Counted from the first letter of the stretch, positions 1-8,041 are shown. The stretch is 64,000 nucleotides of DNA from Pseudomonas sp. TH15 (GCF_016651105.1 NZ_JAEKEL010000001.1:5012001-5076000), one strand, 5' to 3'. The notes: generated by a model from the letters alone, not told the origin. Numbers and translations: made by a program.

Positions 1-1
1 C

Positions 2-277
2 AACATTATGTGGAACGAGCACGGTGACTGTCTGCTGGGCGACTTTGGCGGTGCGTCTTTCCACGCCACCACGGACAACCTTGAAACTCGCGCGCTGCAA
101 CGGATCGAAGTGCGGGCGTTCGGGGTGCTGTTAGGGGAACTGCTGGCGCGCATCGACTCAGGCTTGAGCGACGAAGCTCGGGTGACGCTGGAGGACCTTG
201 AGCAGCGTTGCTGTCAGCCAGATGTACTGGCGCGGCCGGGCTTTAGCGAGATTGTGCGGGAATTGAATGGCCGGTGA
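2..277 (+). CDS. Protein kinase-like protein, C-terminal fragment (5' end outside window)
   Basis: The reading frame is open from the first base, so this is the last ~91 residues of a gene that begins upstream. The visible part starts at the Asn of a kinase catalytic loop (N-I-M-W) and contains a DFG metal-binding motif (GDFGGASF), followed by a helical C-lobe (FGVLLGELLARI) ending in a Pro-Gly-Phe segment typical of the last kinase helix. Pseudomonads carry leucine-rich-repeat proteins with such a C-terminal Ser/Thr kinase-like domain, and this is probably one. Without the N-terminus, neither the leucine-rich repeats nor the ATP-binding lysine can be checked. It ends about 160 bp before the convergent YebC-family gene, with a REP doublet between them. 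Confidence 0.6.
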   Translation, partial: NIMWNEHGDCLLGDFGGASFHATTDNLETRALQRIEVRAFGVLLGELLARIDSGLSDEARVTLEDLEQRCCQPDVLARPGFSEIVRELNGR

Positions 278-310
278 CCGCTTCGCAGTCATTCGTCGGA
301 TCGCCGCCCG

Positions 311-410
311 GAGCAGGCCCGCTCCCACAGTGGTTTTGTGTCGTGCACATAATGTGTGACCAACACAGATCAACTGTGGGAGCGGGCTTGCTCGCGAAGA
401 CGGCCTGTCA
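311..410. repeat. REP doublet (inverted pair)
   Basis: Two inverted REP copies lie between convergent genes: GAGCAGGCCCGCTCCCACAG near 311-330 and the reverse-oriented TGTGGGAGCGGGCTTGCTCG from 375. The second copy continues into GCGAAGACGG. No ORF is supported here. Confidence 0.85.
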
Positions 411-439
411 AACAACAAAGCTGTCAATGCTGTAAACGC

Positions 440-1147
440 TTAACCCGCCAACCCGACAAACATGTCCTGCACGTCATCATGGTTATCGAGGCCTTCGAGG
501 AAGGCTTCAACTTCAGCCATGTGCTCGTCGCTCAAACCGCTGACCGGGTTCTTCGGCTGGTAGCCCAATTTGGCCGACAACACGGTGAAACCTTGCTCAG
601 GCAGGGCTTTCTGCACCGCGTCCAGGTCTGCAGGCTCGGTCAGGAACAGGGTCGTGCCCTCTTCTTCACCCGGTTCGAAATCCTGGGCGCCGGCTTCGAT
701 GGCGGCCATTTCCGGATCGGCGTCAGGGCTGTCCGGGGACGCCTCGATCATGCCGACATGGTTGAAGTCCCAGGACACCGAACCGGACGCGCCCAATTGG
801 CCCTTGCGGAATGCCACGCGGATTTCAGCGACGGTACGGTTGATGTTGTCGGTCACGCATTCAACGATCAGCGGCACCTGATGCGGGGCGAAGCCTTCGT
901 AGGTCACGCGATGGTATTGCACGGTTTCGCCCAACAGGCCCGCGCCTTTCTTGATCGCGCGATCGAGGGTTTCCTTGGGCATCGAGGCTTTCTTGGCCTG
1001 TTCAACCACCAGACGCAAGTGTGCGTTAGTGGTGATATCAGCGCCGTTACGCGCAGCAATGGTGATTTCTTTCACCAGTTTGCCGAAGATCTTGCCCTTG
1101 GCGTTGGATGCCGCTTCTTTGTGTTTAACCTTCCACTGTGCGCCCAT
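440..1147 (-). CDS. YebC/PmpR (TACO1) family protein
   Basis: This is a 235-residue protein of the usual family length. It begins [13 protein letters not shown], has the conserved N-terminal helical segment ([19 protein letters not shown]), the YEGF-P motif near residue 85, an NRTVAEIR segment, the [10 protein letters not shown] core motif, and an acidic C-terminus ending ...[14 protein letters not shown]. Family members were described as DNA-binding regulators (PmpR represses a quorum-sensing gene in P. aeruginosa), and YebC/TACO1 proteins have also been linked to translation of difficult sequences. The sequence cannot say which role applies. It looks closer to the YeeN-like second paralogue than to the ruvC-linked YebC, because no ruvABC genes are nearby. 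It is monocistronic. Confidence 0.85.
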   Translation of the reverse strand: MGAQWKVKHKEAASNAKGKIFGKLVKEITIAARNGADITTNAHLRLVVEQAKKASMPKETLDRAIKKGAGLLGETVQYHRVTYEGFAPHQVPLIVECVTDNINRTVAEIRVAFRKGQLGASGSVSWDFNHVGMIEASPDSPDADPEMAAIEAGAQDFEPGEEEGTTLFLTEPADLDAVQKALPEQGFTVLSAKLGYQPKNPVSGLSDEHMAEVEAFLEGLDNHDDVQDMFVGLAG

Positions 1148-1363
1148 TACTCACTCTCTTGATCTGTGGCGCCGAGACATCTATTGGCCGACGCATGGCG
1201 GCAAGTTTATACGGCCTAAAGTCGGCAATCGACCAAAAATTCCATCCTGTACACCGACAGGACGCGTCGACATCTTCAACAGTGCTTGTAGGAGGATTCT
1301 GAAAAGTCGATTTGCGATGACTATTCAGGGCTGTGGTTTCGTACCCTCTGCGCCCCGTATGAC

Positions 1364-2767
1364 ATGGCAGAAGCACACGCGATGCACAACGACAAGGAAA
1401 GTCCCTTCACCTTGACCCTGACCGATAGCGGGTTATGCCTGCCGGTGCTGCGCTTTCGTGGCGAGGAAGCGCTGAATCAGCCGTTCCGGTTCGAAGTGGA
1501 AGTGATGGGCCTGGCGCCTGCCGTCACGCCAGATACGCTGCTGAATCAGCCGGCGTTTCTGCGCATGGGCGAACATCACGGCGTGCATGGCCTGATCCAC
1601 AACGTCTCGTGCGAACATCGCGGCACCCACCGCGTCGGCTATCGATTGGTGCTGGTGCCCTATCTGCAAGGCCTGGCGCAGGCGCTGCGACGTCGCCTAT
1701 TTGTGCAGTCGAGCGTGCCATCGATCCTCGCGCAGTTACTCGCCGAACATGGCCTGCCGGCAGGCAGTTGGCGCATCGAGATGAGCGTCGGTACCTATCC
1801 GTGTCGTGAGTTCTGTATCCAGTACGAGGAAAACGACCTGGCGCTGTTGCAACGGTTGTGCGAGGAAGAAGGCATTCACTATCACTTTGAACATGGGCCC
1901 GGCGGGCATGTCGTGGTGTTTGCCGACGACAGCCTGAGCCTGCCTCAAGCCCCCACAATGATCCCCTTCAATAGCGATGACCAAGAGCAATCGCCGGGTG
2001 TCAGCAGCCTGTTTCAACGCCATGACAGTACCCAGCTCACGGTCCTGCATCCGGTGCGCAACCGCGGGCAACAGGCCGTCAGCGAAGATGCCGCCAATCA
2101 AACCGTGGCCCAGCCAGGTGTGACGTCGGTGTCTGCGCAACAACGCCATGCGGAACAACGCAGTCGTCGCCATCTCGAACGCCAGCGCTGCCAATATCGT
2201 TCGATCCATGGCCGCAGCGACGCTACCGATTTGCGCAGTGGTCACTTGCTGCAAGTCACCGACCACCCTGTCAGCGGGTTCAACGAACAGTGGTTGATCA
2301 CCGAACTGCGCCACAAAGGGCAACAGCCGTCGATTCTTGACCCGACGCCCATCGCGTATCGCTATCACAACGACTTCACCGCCCTGCCCTGGTCAACGGA
2401 TTTTCGCCCGGCGCTTAAACAGCCGCGACCGAGCATTCCCGGTTATCACCTGGCCCGCGTCCTCGGTGCCCTTGGGCAGCCGACCACGCTTGATGAACAA
2501 GGACGAATCCATGTCAGTCTGTGGCCAGCACCAACGGCCCGGTGTGAGCAAGGGATCTGGCTGCCAATCGCCTTGACCACCGCCCATGGCCGGATTGCTG
2601 CACACGAACTGCCCCGCGCAGGCAGCGAAGTCTGGGTGAGCTTTCTCGACAGTGACCCGGATCGACCAATTCTGTGCATGGGAGCGCTACGCGACGATCC
2701 ACCGAGGGAAGCGCCGCCAGCCAGCGACAGCAGCTTGTTACTCGAGTGGCTGATCAACCGCTCCTGA
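1364..2767 (+). CDS. Orphan VgrG-like protein (type VI secretion spike family)
   Basis: This is a 467-residue VgrG/gpD-like protein. Residues ~10-330 show the phage-tail gp27-like part (FTLTLTDSGL, EALNQPFRFEVEVM, the QYEENDLALLQRLCEEEGIHYHFEH segment). About residues 365-445 form the gp5 OB-fold (DEQGRIHVSLWP, GSEVWVSFLDSDPDRPILCMGAL). The long beta-helical needle and any effector extension found in full VgrGs (600 or more residues) are missing; the protein stops about 20 residues after the OB-fold. No T6SS structural, PAAR or effector/immunity genes lie beside it. Neither the ATG at 1364 nor the in-frame ATG at 1382 has a clear Shine-Dalgarno, so the start is uncertain. It could be a tip protein working with a distant T6SS cluster. 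Confidence 0.8.
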   Translation: MAEAHAMHNDKESPFTLTLTDSGLCLPVLRFRGEEALNQPFRFEVEVMGLAPAVTPDTLLNQPAFLRMGEHHGVHGLIHNVSCEHRGTHRVGYRLVLVPYLQGLAQALRRRLFVQSSVPSILAQLLAEHGLPAGSWRIEMSVGTYPCREFCIQYEENDLALLQRLCEEEGIHYHFEHGPGGHVVVFADDSLSLPQAPTMIPFNSDDQEQSPGVSSLFQRHDSTQLTVLHPVRNRGQQAVSEDAANQTVAQPGVTSVSAQQRHAEQRSRRHLERQRCQYRSIHGRSDATDLRSGHLLQVTDHPVSGFNEQWLITELRHKGQQPSILDPTPIAYRYHNDFTALPWSTDFRPALKQPRPSIPGYHLARVLGALGQPTTLDEQGRIHVSLWPAPTARCEQGIWLPIALTTAHGRIAAHELPRAGSEVWVSFLDSDPDRPILCMGALRDDPPREAPPASDSSLLLEWLINRS

Positions 2768-2833
2768 ATCCACGCAGGAGCAGGGTTGTGTTTATCGGTG
2801 CAACGCGGAGCATTTTTTGAGTGTTTACAGCGC

Positions 2834-4225
2834 TCAGCCTTTGTCGGCTTTGCCGGCAGCTGCCGCAAATTTTGCCAGGCGCACGTCCAGATGACGGGGG
2901 CGCCGGCCGTGGTCTTCCGCATGTTCCTTGCGGCGGATCGCGTTGCGCACCATCAGCGAACCGAGGTAGCGGATCGGCTCCGGCGGGAAATAGCCCAGCG
3001 GGCCGTTGATAAGCGGTGAGCGGGTCCACGGGTTGTCCAGGCCCTGCACCAGCGAGGCGAGAATCTGCCCGCCCATGTGGCACGGACCGACGCCACTGCC
3101 GGAATAACCAAACCCGTAAAACACGTTGCCGCTGGCGCTCATCTGGCCGAAGAACGGCAAACCGGTGACCGAACGATCCGAGGGACCGTTCCAGGTGGCC
3201 TCGACCTTGACCTCGGCAAATGCCGGAAAGAAGTCCGTCAGGCTGCTGCGCAACAGACCGGCATAGGGCGACGGTTGATCGAACACCGGCAACATCCGCC
3301 CGCCGTAGGCGAAGGTGTTGCCACCCTTGCCGAGCATGATCCGGCCGTCCGGGGTGTTGTGGTAGTAGTGCACGAAAATCCGCGAATCAAGCACCGTGAC
3401 GCCACTGGTCAAGCCGATTTCACTGAGCAACTCCGGGCGCGGTTCGGTGATCAGCATGTCGCTGGAGACAATCGCCACGCTGCGTTCGAACTGCGGGAAG
3501 GCCCGGGCCATCCAGGCGTTCATCGCCAACACCACTCGATCTGCACGGACGGCGCCGCTCGGAGTGTGAATCGCCGCCGGCGTGCCCTCCTCCAGCCCGG
3601 TCATCGCGGTGTTTTCATGAATCCGCACACCGAGTTGCAACGCCACCCGGCGCAAGCCGCGCACCAGTTTGCCCGGTTGTACGCTAGCCGCTGCCGGGGA
3701 AAACCAGCCTTCCAGGTGTTTGCCGGACCCGGCCATGCGCTGCACATCCGCCACCGGTCGCTGAGTAAAGGAGTTGATGCCGTTGCGTTCCAGCGCGGCG
3801 ATCACCGCGTCGGTCGAGCCGCACTGGGCGCGATTGGTCGCGGTGTAAAGAGTGCCGTCGAGGCGGTAATCGGCATCGATTCCGTACTGTTCGCAGAACG
3901 CACCGATGGCGTGGATGCTGCGCTCCGACTCCTTGACCAGCCGCACCGCTTCTTCGACGCCGAACAACCGTTCAAGAGTGAAGTACTTGGCCGACCACGA
4001 CAGTGCGCATCCGCCGTTGCGCCCACTGGCGCCGGCGCCGCAGATGTCGGCTTCGATCAGCAGCACGTCGAGTTCGGGGTTTTGCTCCTTGAGTATGATC
4101 GCGGTCCACAGCCCGGTGTAGCCGCCGCCGACGATGCAGACGTCGGCGCGGGTGTCGCCGTCCAGCGCCGGGCAAGTTGCGGATGCATCGGCCTTCAAGG
4201 CTTGCTCCAGCCAAAAGGGTCTCAT
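2834..4225 (-). CDS. FAD-dependent oxidoreductase (DAO family), likely phosphonate-linked
   Basis: This is a DAO/glycine-oxidase-type flavoenzyme of 463 residues from the ATG at 4225, which has GGAGA seven bases upstream; an in-frame GTG at 4252 has no such site. The N-terminal dinucleotide-binding motif is VCIVGGGYTGLWTA, followed by an acidic LLIEAD strand end and GASGRNGG, which contacts the flavin in this family. The C-terminal FAD closure is FYGFGYSGSGVGPCHMGG. It lies 69 bp downstream of the OPA transporter gene and is probably co-transcribed with it. FAD oxidoreductases of this class recur in AEP gene clusters, where PbfC/PbfD-type enzymes oxidise N-alkylated AEP. Its position near phnWX makes that a reasonable hypothesis. 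Other amine substrates remain possible. Confidence 0.75.
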   Translation of the reverse strand: MRPFWLEQALKADASATCPALDGDTRADVCIVGGGYTGLWTAIILKEQNPELDVLLIEADICGAGASGRNGGCALSWSAKYFTLERLFGVEEAVRLVKESERSIHAIGAFCEQYGIDADYRLDGTLYTATNRAQCGSTDAVIAALERNGINSFTQRPVADVQRMAGSGKHLEGWFSPAAASVQPGKLVRGLRRVALQLGVRIHENTAMTGLEEGTPAAIHTPSGAVRADRVVLAMNAWMARAFPQFERSVAIVSSDMLITEPRPELLSEIGLTSGVTVLDSRIFVHYYHNTPDGRIMLGKGGNTFAYGGRMLPVFDQPSPYAGLLRSSLTDFFPAFAEVKVEATWNGPSDRSVTGLPFFGQMSASGNVFYGFGYSGSGVGPCHMGGQILASLVQGLDNPWTRSPLINGPLGYFPPEPIRYLGSLMVRNAIRRKEHAEDHGRRPRHLDVRLAKFAAAAGKADKG

Positions 4226-4294
4226 CGGGATTCTCCAGTCAGATGTCCACACGCCAACCTGCCGCCAGTGCAGCAGGCCGCGAGGAAAAGGGTT

Positions 4295-5620
4295 TCAGGT
4301 ACGCAGGGGTTTGATGCTGATCGGCTGGTTGGGCACGAAGGTGGAGTCGGTTTGCAAGCCCGCCGGGCGGCTGTTCCAGTGCGGGATCAGCACGAACGCC
4401 GAGAACATCGCGCAACCGGCGAAGACGATGAACACCGTGACCGAATCGAAATAGCCCGGCAGTAAACCACCGAGAATCGCCCCGACCGAACCGCAGCCGT
4501 TCACAAAACCCGCCGCCGTGGCGCCGGCCTTGGCCGTGCCGAAATCAATCGCCGCCGCGCCGCTGATCATCGAGTCCGGCCCGTAAAGGGTCAGGCCCAT
4601 GACAAACAACAGCGCCACCACCATCAACACGCTGCCGGTGTGCAAGGCACCCATGAACAGCGCCAGGGAAACCGTCAGCGCCAACAGACTGATCACACAC
4701 GCCGGCATCCGCCGGGCGCCGAACAGCTTGTCGGAGGCCAAACCGATCATGATCGGCCCGAGTAGCCCGGCCAGTTCAAAAGACGTGGGAATGATCGCCG
4801 CGCCGACCTTGCCCACCGAGGGCATTTGTTCGAAAACAATCACCGGCCCCCAGAGCAAAATCGCGTAACGCGCCGGTTTCAGCAGGAAGTACGAGAGCCC
4901 GAGTACCAGCACGGTGCGGTTGCGCAGGATTTCCTTTAACGGCTCCCAAACGCTGATCTGGCTTTGTGCGTAGGCCGCTTCGACGCTCAACTCCGGTTCT
5001 GGCTCCACGGCGGGCAAGCCGACGTCTTCAGGCTTGTTGCGCTGAAGAAAGAAGAACAGCACCGCCACCACGCCGACCACCGCCGCACTGGAAAAGAACG
5101 CCGCGTGCCAGGTGCCGATCAGTGTGTAGGCCCACCAACCGGCGAATGGTGAAGCCACCAATCCACCAAAGGCGTAGCAGGAACTCCACAACCCGAGCAC
5201 CCGCCCGCGCTGTTCGGCGGGGAAGAAACTGCCGAGGTTCTTGCACAGTCCCGACCATCCGGTGGACTGGGCCAACCCTTGAATCAGCATGCAAGTAGCG
5301 AAGATCGGCAACGTGGCAAAACTGCCCATCACCACCGCGGCCGCGGCGGAAATCAGCAACCCGCCGAGCACCACGACCCGTGGGCCAAAGCGATCGGCGA
5401 GGATGCCCCAGGTGAATTGGCCAATGGCGTAGGCCGCCAGATAGATCGCGTCGAGGTTGGCCATGGCCATTTTGTCGAGCAGGAAGGTAGGGTCTTCGCC
5501 GATCCCCAGTTTGGCCACGGAAAACGCTTTGCGGGTGAAGTAGAAAGCGGCGTAAGCGAGCCAGGTGATCGCGAAGATCTGCACGCGCCAACGCTTGATG
5601 GTGCCGATGGGATTGTTCAT
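4295..5620 (-). CDS. OPA-family (GlpT/UhpT-like) major facilitator, candidate phosphonate transporter
   Basis: This is a 441-residue MFS protein with about 12 hydrophobic segments. The N-terminal WLAYAAFYFTRKAFSVAK stretch and GILADRFGPRVVV loop are typical of organophosphate:phosphate antiporters (GlpT/UhpC). The central cytoplasmic loop is charged (QRNKPEDVGL, PELSVEAAYAQSQ). Members of this family carry phosphorylated compounds, so uptake of 2-aminoethylphosphonate or a relative fits the neighbouring FAD oxidoreductase and phnWX; this is inferred from context. The gene is divergent from the LysR gene at 5888, with 267 bp of regulatory space between them. Confidence 0.75.
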   Translation of the reverse strand: MNNPIGTIKRWRVQIFAITWLAYAAFYFTRKAFSVAKLGIGEDPTFLLDKMAMANLDAIYLAAYAIGQFTWGILADRFGPRVVVLGGLLISAAAAVVMGSFATLPIFATCMLIQGLAQSTGWSGLCKNLGSFFPAEQRGRVLGLWSSCYAFGGLVASPFAGWWAYTLIGTWHAAFFSSAAVVGVVAVLFFFLQRNKPEDVGLPAVEPEPELSVEAAYAQSQISVWEPLKEILRNRTVLVLGLSYFLLKPARYAILLWGPVIVFEQMPSVGKVGAAIIPTSFELAGLLGPIMIGLASDKLFGARRMPACVISLLALTVSLALFMGALHTGSVLMVVALLFVMGLTLYGPDSMISGAAAIDFGTAKAGATAAGFVNGCGSVGAILGGLLPGYFDSVTVFIVFAGCAMFSAFVLIPHWNSRPAGLQTDSTFVPNQPISIKPLRT

Positions 5621-5697
5621 TGTGGTTCTGACCTCAGGGTGTGAGTGTGCCGGCAGAAATTAAGAAATAACGCCTGTTTTTTTATTGTTGAGCACTT

Positions 5698-5727
5698 CGA
5701 TATCGCTGCTTCCCTGAGGCGATATCG
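5698..5727. promoter_or_regulatory. Inverted repeat, possible regulator site between transporter and LysR gene
   Basis: The 8-bp palindrome CGATATCG occurs at 5698-5705 and again at 5720-5727, with 14 bases between. It lies in the divergent intergenic region, about 80 bp upstream of the transporter start and 160 bp upstream of the LysR start. The placement fits an operator, but no binding is shown. Confidence 0.35.
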
Positions 5728-5887
5728 GTCAGATGAGTCCTGCTGTTGCACGCACAGACTCATGGCGCCCGATGCTGTTCGACTGACCAGTCACCGGGGC
5801 TGAGGCCGATAAAAACAATTACTGATTAATAAGTGAAATCGATTTATCGTATTTCCAATATAAGTTCAGCTTGTTACTGGAGGTTCG

Positions 5888-6760
5888 ATGTCGGTCTCCC
5901 ACGCCCAGCTCAAAGCCTTCCACGCCGTGGCCGTGCACGGCGGCTTCACCAAAGCCGCCGAGCGCCTTTTCCTCACGCAACCGGCGATTTCCGACCAGGT
6001 GCGCAAACTCGAAGAGCGTTTTGGCGTCTTGCTGTTTCACCGCAATAAGCGTTCCGTGCGCCTGACGGACCTCGGCGAGCGTTTGCTGGCGATCACCCAG
6101 CGCCTGTTTGTGATTGAGGCAGAGGCCCAGGAGCTGTTGCAGGAGTCCCAGGCCTTGCAGACTGGCAGCCTGATTCTGGCAGTGGATGCGCCGGTGCACG
6201 TGTTGCCGCAGATCGCGCGGTTCTGCGAACGCTATCCGGGCATCAGCGTGAAAATCGAAACCGGCAACACCGATGAGTCGCTGTTTCGCCTGTTCAACTA
6301 TCAGGCGGATCTGGCGTTGCTGGGGCGCGATGTCAGCGATGAACGCTTGCTGTGCGTGCCACTGCGTAACGATCCGATGGTGGCGTTCGTGTCGCGCAAT
6401 CATCCGTGGGCCGAGCGTGAATCAATCTGCCTGGCGGATCTCGATGACACACCGCTGGTGTTGCGTGAGCACGGTTCGGTGACGCGGCAGACACTGGAAG
6501 AGGAAATGGCCCGGGCGGGGTTTCGCATTCGTCCGGCGATTCAGGTCGAAGGCCGAGAAGCGGCGCGCGAGGCGGTTGTCGTCGGCATTGGCGTCGGGGT
6601 GGTGTCGGCGGCGGAATTTGGTGCGGATTCGCGGGTGTGTGCGTTGCCCATCATCGACTGCACCCGACGGCTGACGGAGACACTGGTGTGTTTGCGTGAG
6701 CAGAGTTCGCGGCGTGTTGTGGCGACGTTTCTCGACATGGTTCGCGAGAGCCTGGCGTAA
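5888..6760 (+). CDS. LysR-family regulator (AEP locus, first paralogue)
   Basis: This is a 290-residue LysR protein. The N-terminal winged helix-turn-helix covers about residues 5-65 (FTKAAERLFLTQPAISDQVRKLE), followed by the linker helix and a periplasmic-binding-protein-like effector domain (PGISVKIETGNTDESL, GIGVGVVSAAEFG). The start has a strong GGAGG five bases upstream. It is divergent from the transporter/FAD oxidoreductase pair, the classic LysR arrangement, so it probably controls that pair. It aligns along its whole length with the LysR protein encoded at 8042-8902 (shared PGI-V, RE-A-EAV, G-GVGVVS segments), suggesting duplication within this phosphonate region. Its ligand is unknown. 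Confidence 0.85.
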   Translation: MSVSHAQLKAFHAVAVHGGFTKAAERLFLTQPAISDQVRKLEERFGVLLFHRNKRSVRLTDLGERLLAITQRLFVIEAEAQELLQESQALQTGSLILAVDAPVHVLPQIARFCERYPGISVKIETGNTDESLFRLFNYQADLALLGRDVSDERLLCVPLRNDPMVAFVSRNHPWAERESICLADLDDTPLVLREHGSVTRQTLEEEMARAGFRIRPAIQVEGREAAREAVVVGIGVGVVSAAEFGADSRVCALPIIDCTRRLTETLVCLREQSSRRVVATFLDMVRESLA

Positions 6761-6772
6761 TCAGGGCCGGCC

Positions 6773-6797
6773 CCTTCGCGAGCAGGCTCGCTCCCAC
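6773..6797 (-). repeat. REP copy (left partner of the REP doublet split by the IS)
   Basis: CTTCGCGAGCAGGCTCGCTC followed by CCACG is a complete REP in inverse orientation. Its partner begins at 6834 (TGTGGGAG) and resumes after the insertion sequence at 8009 (CGAGCCTGCTCGCGA). Confidence 0.85.
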
Positions 6798-6870
6798 GTT
6801 GGAACCGGTTCCTCCAGAAAAAACGCGGTCGAATGTGGGAGATTCTATGTTGGCCAGCAACCCTAAAATC

Positions 6871-7806
6871 TCAGGCTAATCGGTATTCGCCCTGATTTTT
6901 CATCAGGGCGAATGCCACTCGACAGAGCTTGCGAGCAAGGGCCACTAACGCCTGTGTTTTCGAGAAGCCTCTGGCCAGGTAAGACTCGTAAAATGGTTTC
7001 CACTTCGTTGAGCGACTCGCCGCCATCGCGGCGTTGTACGTCAACCGACGGATCTCCGGGTCTCCTTTTTTGGTCAGGAATCTCGGGCCATTCTTTTTAC
7101 CCGAATCGTCCACTGTCAGATCCATACCCAAAAACGCGATGAAGGCATCGCTATTGGCAAAGTCACCGCGCATATAGGTCGTTGCCAACCCAGTCGCCGT
7201 CAGTTCTCCCACGCCTTCGATCGCTTTGCAGCGGTCAATATTGTCTTCAATACCCGCCTCTTTGCTGACCTTGCGCAGCAGTTTCTGAATGACCTGATCG
7301 GATCGTTCGAATGCTTTTTGCTGAGCGGCACGCTCTTTTTTCAGCAAGGGTTCATCGGCCCAGCTCAACATAAGCCCCGTATGGTTCTGAATTAACGTCG
7401 CGCGTCTGTGCAGCAAGCTTTTCAGTACGGTATAGGCCTTGGGTGGCGGGTTCCAAAGCCGCAATTTACATTGCTCATTCGTCAAATAACGCGCGAGCAC
7501 GCGGGCATCGCAGGGATCATTTTTGGCCCGTTGACCGACCCCGCGACGATAATGGCTAACTCGATAGGCATCTACGACATAGACCTGATGCCCCATCGCA
7601 TGAGCCAGATCAACAGTCTCCAAGTGGTAGATGTTGGTGGCTTCAACAGCGATAGCGCTTTGCGCAGGCAAAGTTTTGAGCCAACGTTTGAGGGCGGCTC
7701 GATCATTTTTGACCGACTCAATTGTTTCCAGGTCAGCACGATAGACAACGACTTCGGCCTTGGCGATATCGATACCAACAACCGTCTGCGAAGTAAGGAT
7801 TGTCAT
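6871..7806 (-). CDS. IS110-family transposase (DEDD recombinase)
   Basis: This is an intact 311-residue transposase. The N-terminal RuvC-like DEDD domain shows D13 (GIDIAK), E55 (AVEAT), and D97 and D100 (KNDPCDARVLARY). A coiled-coil linker with many Lys/Gln/Arg residues spans about 150-190. The C-terminal Tnp20 domain has EGVGELTA and DDSGKKNGPRFLTKKGDPEIRR, where S235 is the expected nucleophile. IS110 enzymes recombine DNA guided by an element-encoded bridge RNA. No frameshift or stop interrupts the gene, so it may be active. The last codons form a perfect 12-bp hairpin (6885-6913). Confidence 0.95.
   Translation of the reverse strand: MTILTSQTVVGIDIAKAEVVVYRADLETIESVKNDRAALKRWLKTLPAQSAIAVEATNIYHLETVDLAHAMGHQVYVVDAYRVSHYRRGVGQRAKNDPCDARVLARYLTNEQCKLRLWNPPPKAYTVLKSLLHRRATLIQNHTGLMLSWADEPLLKKERAAQQKAFERSDQVIQKLLRKVSKEAGIEDNIDRCKAIEGVGELTATGLATTYMRGDFANSDAFIAFLGMDLTVDDSGKKNGPRFLTKKGDPEIRRLTYNAAMAASRSTKWKPFYESYLARGFSKTQALVALARKLCRVAFALMKNQGEYRLA
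6885..6913 (-). other. Perfect hairpin at the 3' end of the transposase gene
   Basis: ATTCGCCCTGAT and its exact reverse complement flank a 5-base loop, inside the last codons of the transposase. There is no T-run after it, so it is not a classic terminator. It may stabilise the mRNA end or block read-through. Confidence 0.6.
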
Positions 7807-8006
7807 GACGAATCCTCGGAGCTAGGGTTTAAGAGCTTGTTGGGGTCTACCGTTGCGCTGGCTTGTCTCTATCGTCGGTTTACCGATGAATTCCTTATCG
7901 GCGCTTTGGGTAGAAAGGGCGGGACGAGAAGTCTCCCACGGTCTGTACTGGTCAGAGTCAGAATCGAGTCTGTAGTCCAGCCCACCCCTTCAAGTCTAAA
8001 CATACA
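7807..8006 (-). ncRNA. Candidate IS110 bridge RNA region
   Basis: This is the non-coding stretch between the element end and the transposase start, read on the transposase strand. It can form a target-loop-like structure: a basal stem AAGGGGTGGG (7990-7981) with CCCGCCCTT (7923-7915), an inner stem TCTG-AC with GT-ACAGA, and two unpaired segments facing each other. The 3' segment GTGGGAG (7939-7933) is exactly complementary to CTCCCAC of the REP right half, including the CT core. The 5' segment GACTCGAT (7970-7963) matches GGCTCGCT of the left half at 6 of 8 positions. A second hairpin CCGAT/ATCGG lies further 3'. This is folding by eye; donor guides could not be assigned. Confidence 0.6.
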
Positions 8007-8008
8007 AG

Positions 8009-8026
8009 CGAGCCTGCTCGCGAAAG
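8009..8026 (+). repeat. REP right half displaced by the IS
   Basis: CGAGCCTGCTCGCGAAAG continues the REP that is interrupted after 6841. Joining 6834-6841 to 8009 restores a normal REP. Confidence 0.85.
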
Positions 8027-8041
8027 GAGCGCCACGGTGTT

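Larger units (their letters stand above)
6842..8008 (-). mobile_element. IS110-family insertion sequence inserted inside a REP
   Basis: The element is about 1.17 kb and separates the two halves of one REP: TGTGGGAG ends at 6841 and CGAGCCTGCTCGCGA starts at 8009. The dinucleotide AG (CT on the transposase strand) flanks both ends (6840-6841 and 8007-8008). This matches an IS110-type core with no longer target duplication and no terminal inverted repeats. It contains one transposase gene with only ~29 bp after it and ~200 bp of non-coding DNA before it, the layout of the IS110 subgroup rather than IS1111. REP-targeting IS110 elements (ISPpu9, ISPpu10) are known in P. putida. Confidence 0.85.

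Noticed and set aside
356-1162. 268-residue plus-strand frame opposite the YebC-family gene
   Set aside because: High-GC antisense shadow; the minus-strand protein is a full, conserved family member.
3077-4465. 462-residue plus-strand frame opposite the FAD oxidoreductase
   Set aside because: Antisense shadow rich in Arg/His/Gly, crossing two real gene boundaries and lacking a start signal.
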